From the NCBI GenBank assembly GCA_964393115.1, contig CAYMST010000108.1:1-14822 (forward strand): DNA of 14,822 nucleotides, read 5' to 3'. The notes beneath the pieces are model-generated. The model searched no databases. It worked only from the letters and a program-made list of their open reading frames with translations, and was not told the origin of the DNA. Shown here piece by piece: positions 14,603 through 14,822 of this stretch; the first letter of the stretch is position 1; each line of letters starts with the position of its first letter. The DNA comes from CAYMST01 sp964393115. GTDB lineage: Bacteria; Bacteroidota; Bacteroidia; Cytophagales; Cyclobacteriaceae. Position numbers and translations under genes: made by a program.

Positions 14603-14822
14603 TCAGTTTATGATTTTAACGGAGTCGAGTGTTGGTGCGACTGGAGGTTTTACCAACTGCGGTTTAAGCCTGCTAAATACTCCACCTCGAACAACACGCA
14701 TGCGATGACGGTTAACGCGCAGCATAACGAGCTTCACAGACTTATTTACGTGCCCGTCGAAGTTGAAAGTTATAGATGGAGTCTCAGGCACATAGCTTTC
14801 TAACTCAAAAGCACTGATTTCA
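14603..14822 (-). CDS. C-terminal end of an unrecognised protein
   Basis: The frame is open from the right edge of the window, where it reads EISAFELESYVPETPSITFN, to a TGA at 14605-14603; 73 residues are visible. An in-frame GTG at 14791 is not the start, because the frame continues upstream past the window. The visible tail is basic (VNRHRMRVVRGGVFSRLKP) and ends VKPPVAPTLDSVKIIN, with no T9SS or membrane segment. It is followed after 12 bases by the small two-frame gene, so it belongs to the same minus-strand unit as the FN3/LamG protein. Phage structural origin would fit but cannot be shown from this fragment. Confidence 0.65.
   Translation of the reverse strand, partial: EISAFELESYVPETPSITFNFDGHVNKSVKLVMLRVNRHRMRVVRGGVFSRLKPQLVKPPVAPTLDSVKIIN

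Noticed and set aside
1..14822. CRISPR array, tRNA genes, insertion sequence or integrase
   Set aside because: No regularly spaced direct repeats, no tRNA-like elements and no transposase or recombinase motifs were found.

Overview
The window looks like a draft-assembly contig from a Bacteroidota bacterium, probably of the Cytophagales (Reichenbachiella/Fulvivirga-like). Supports are a secreted protein with a type IX secretion (T9SS) C-terminal sorting domain, a DUF6787 membrane protein, AT-rich intergenic DNA, promoters of the Bacteroidota TTTG/TAnnTTTG type and almost no Shine-Dalgarno sequences. No tRNA, rRNA, CRISPR, transposase or integrase was recognised.

Left part (1-4703): the end of a minus-strand molybdenum hydroxylase operon (2Fe-2S subunit overlapping the Tat-exported large subunit, which leaves the window); about 860 bases without a gene; a minus-strand CheC-like protein with one intact and one degenerate phosphatase site; a 596-base divergent intergenic region with a dyad; then a 672-aa plus-strand T9SS cargo protein.

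Middle (4740-9473): a membrane-anchored SxxK serine hydrolase and, upstream of it on the same strand, a sterol desaturase-family membrane hydroxylase. Divergent from these is argH, broken by an N-run whose stated length puts the two halves out of frame. A one-TM protein with a TonB-like C-terminal domain converges on argH, with the two stop codons overlapping.

Right part (9544-12307): a compact minus-strand cluster, in transcription order a 52-aa candidate ORF, an RluA-type pseudouridine synthase, a DUF6787 membrane protein, PabB and a PabC-like class IV aminotransferase. PabB plus PabC would convert chorismate (with ammonia or PabA, not seen here) to p-aminobenzoate for folate.

Right edge (12412-14822): a different kind of unit, all minus strand and tightly spaced: the C-terminus of an unrecognised protein, a 57-aa small protein readable only with a +1 frame change, and a 660-aa FN3 plus LamG-like protein with no signal peptide. 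This resembles the structural or adhesin end of a phage, tailocin or other injection-particle cluster. That is inference: no diagnostic phage gene lies inside the window. It is the best candidate here for something undescribed.
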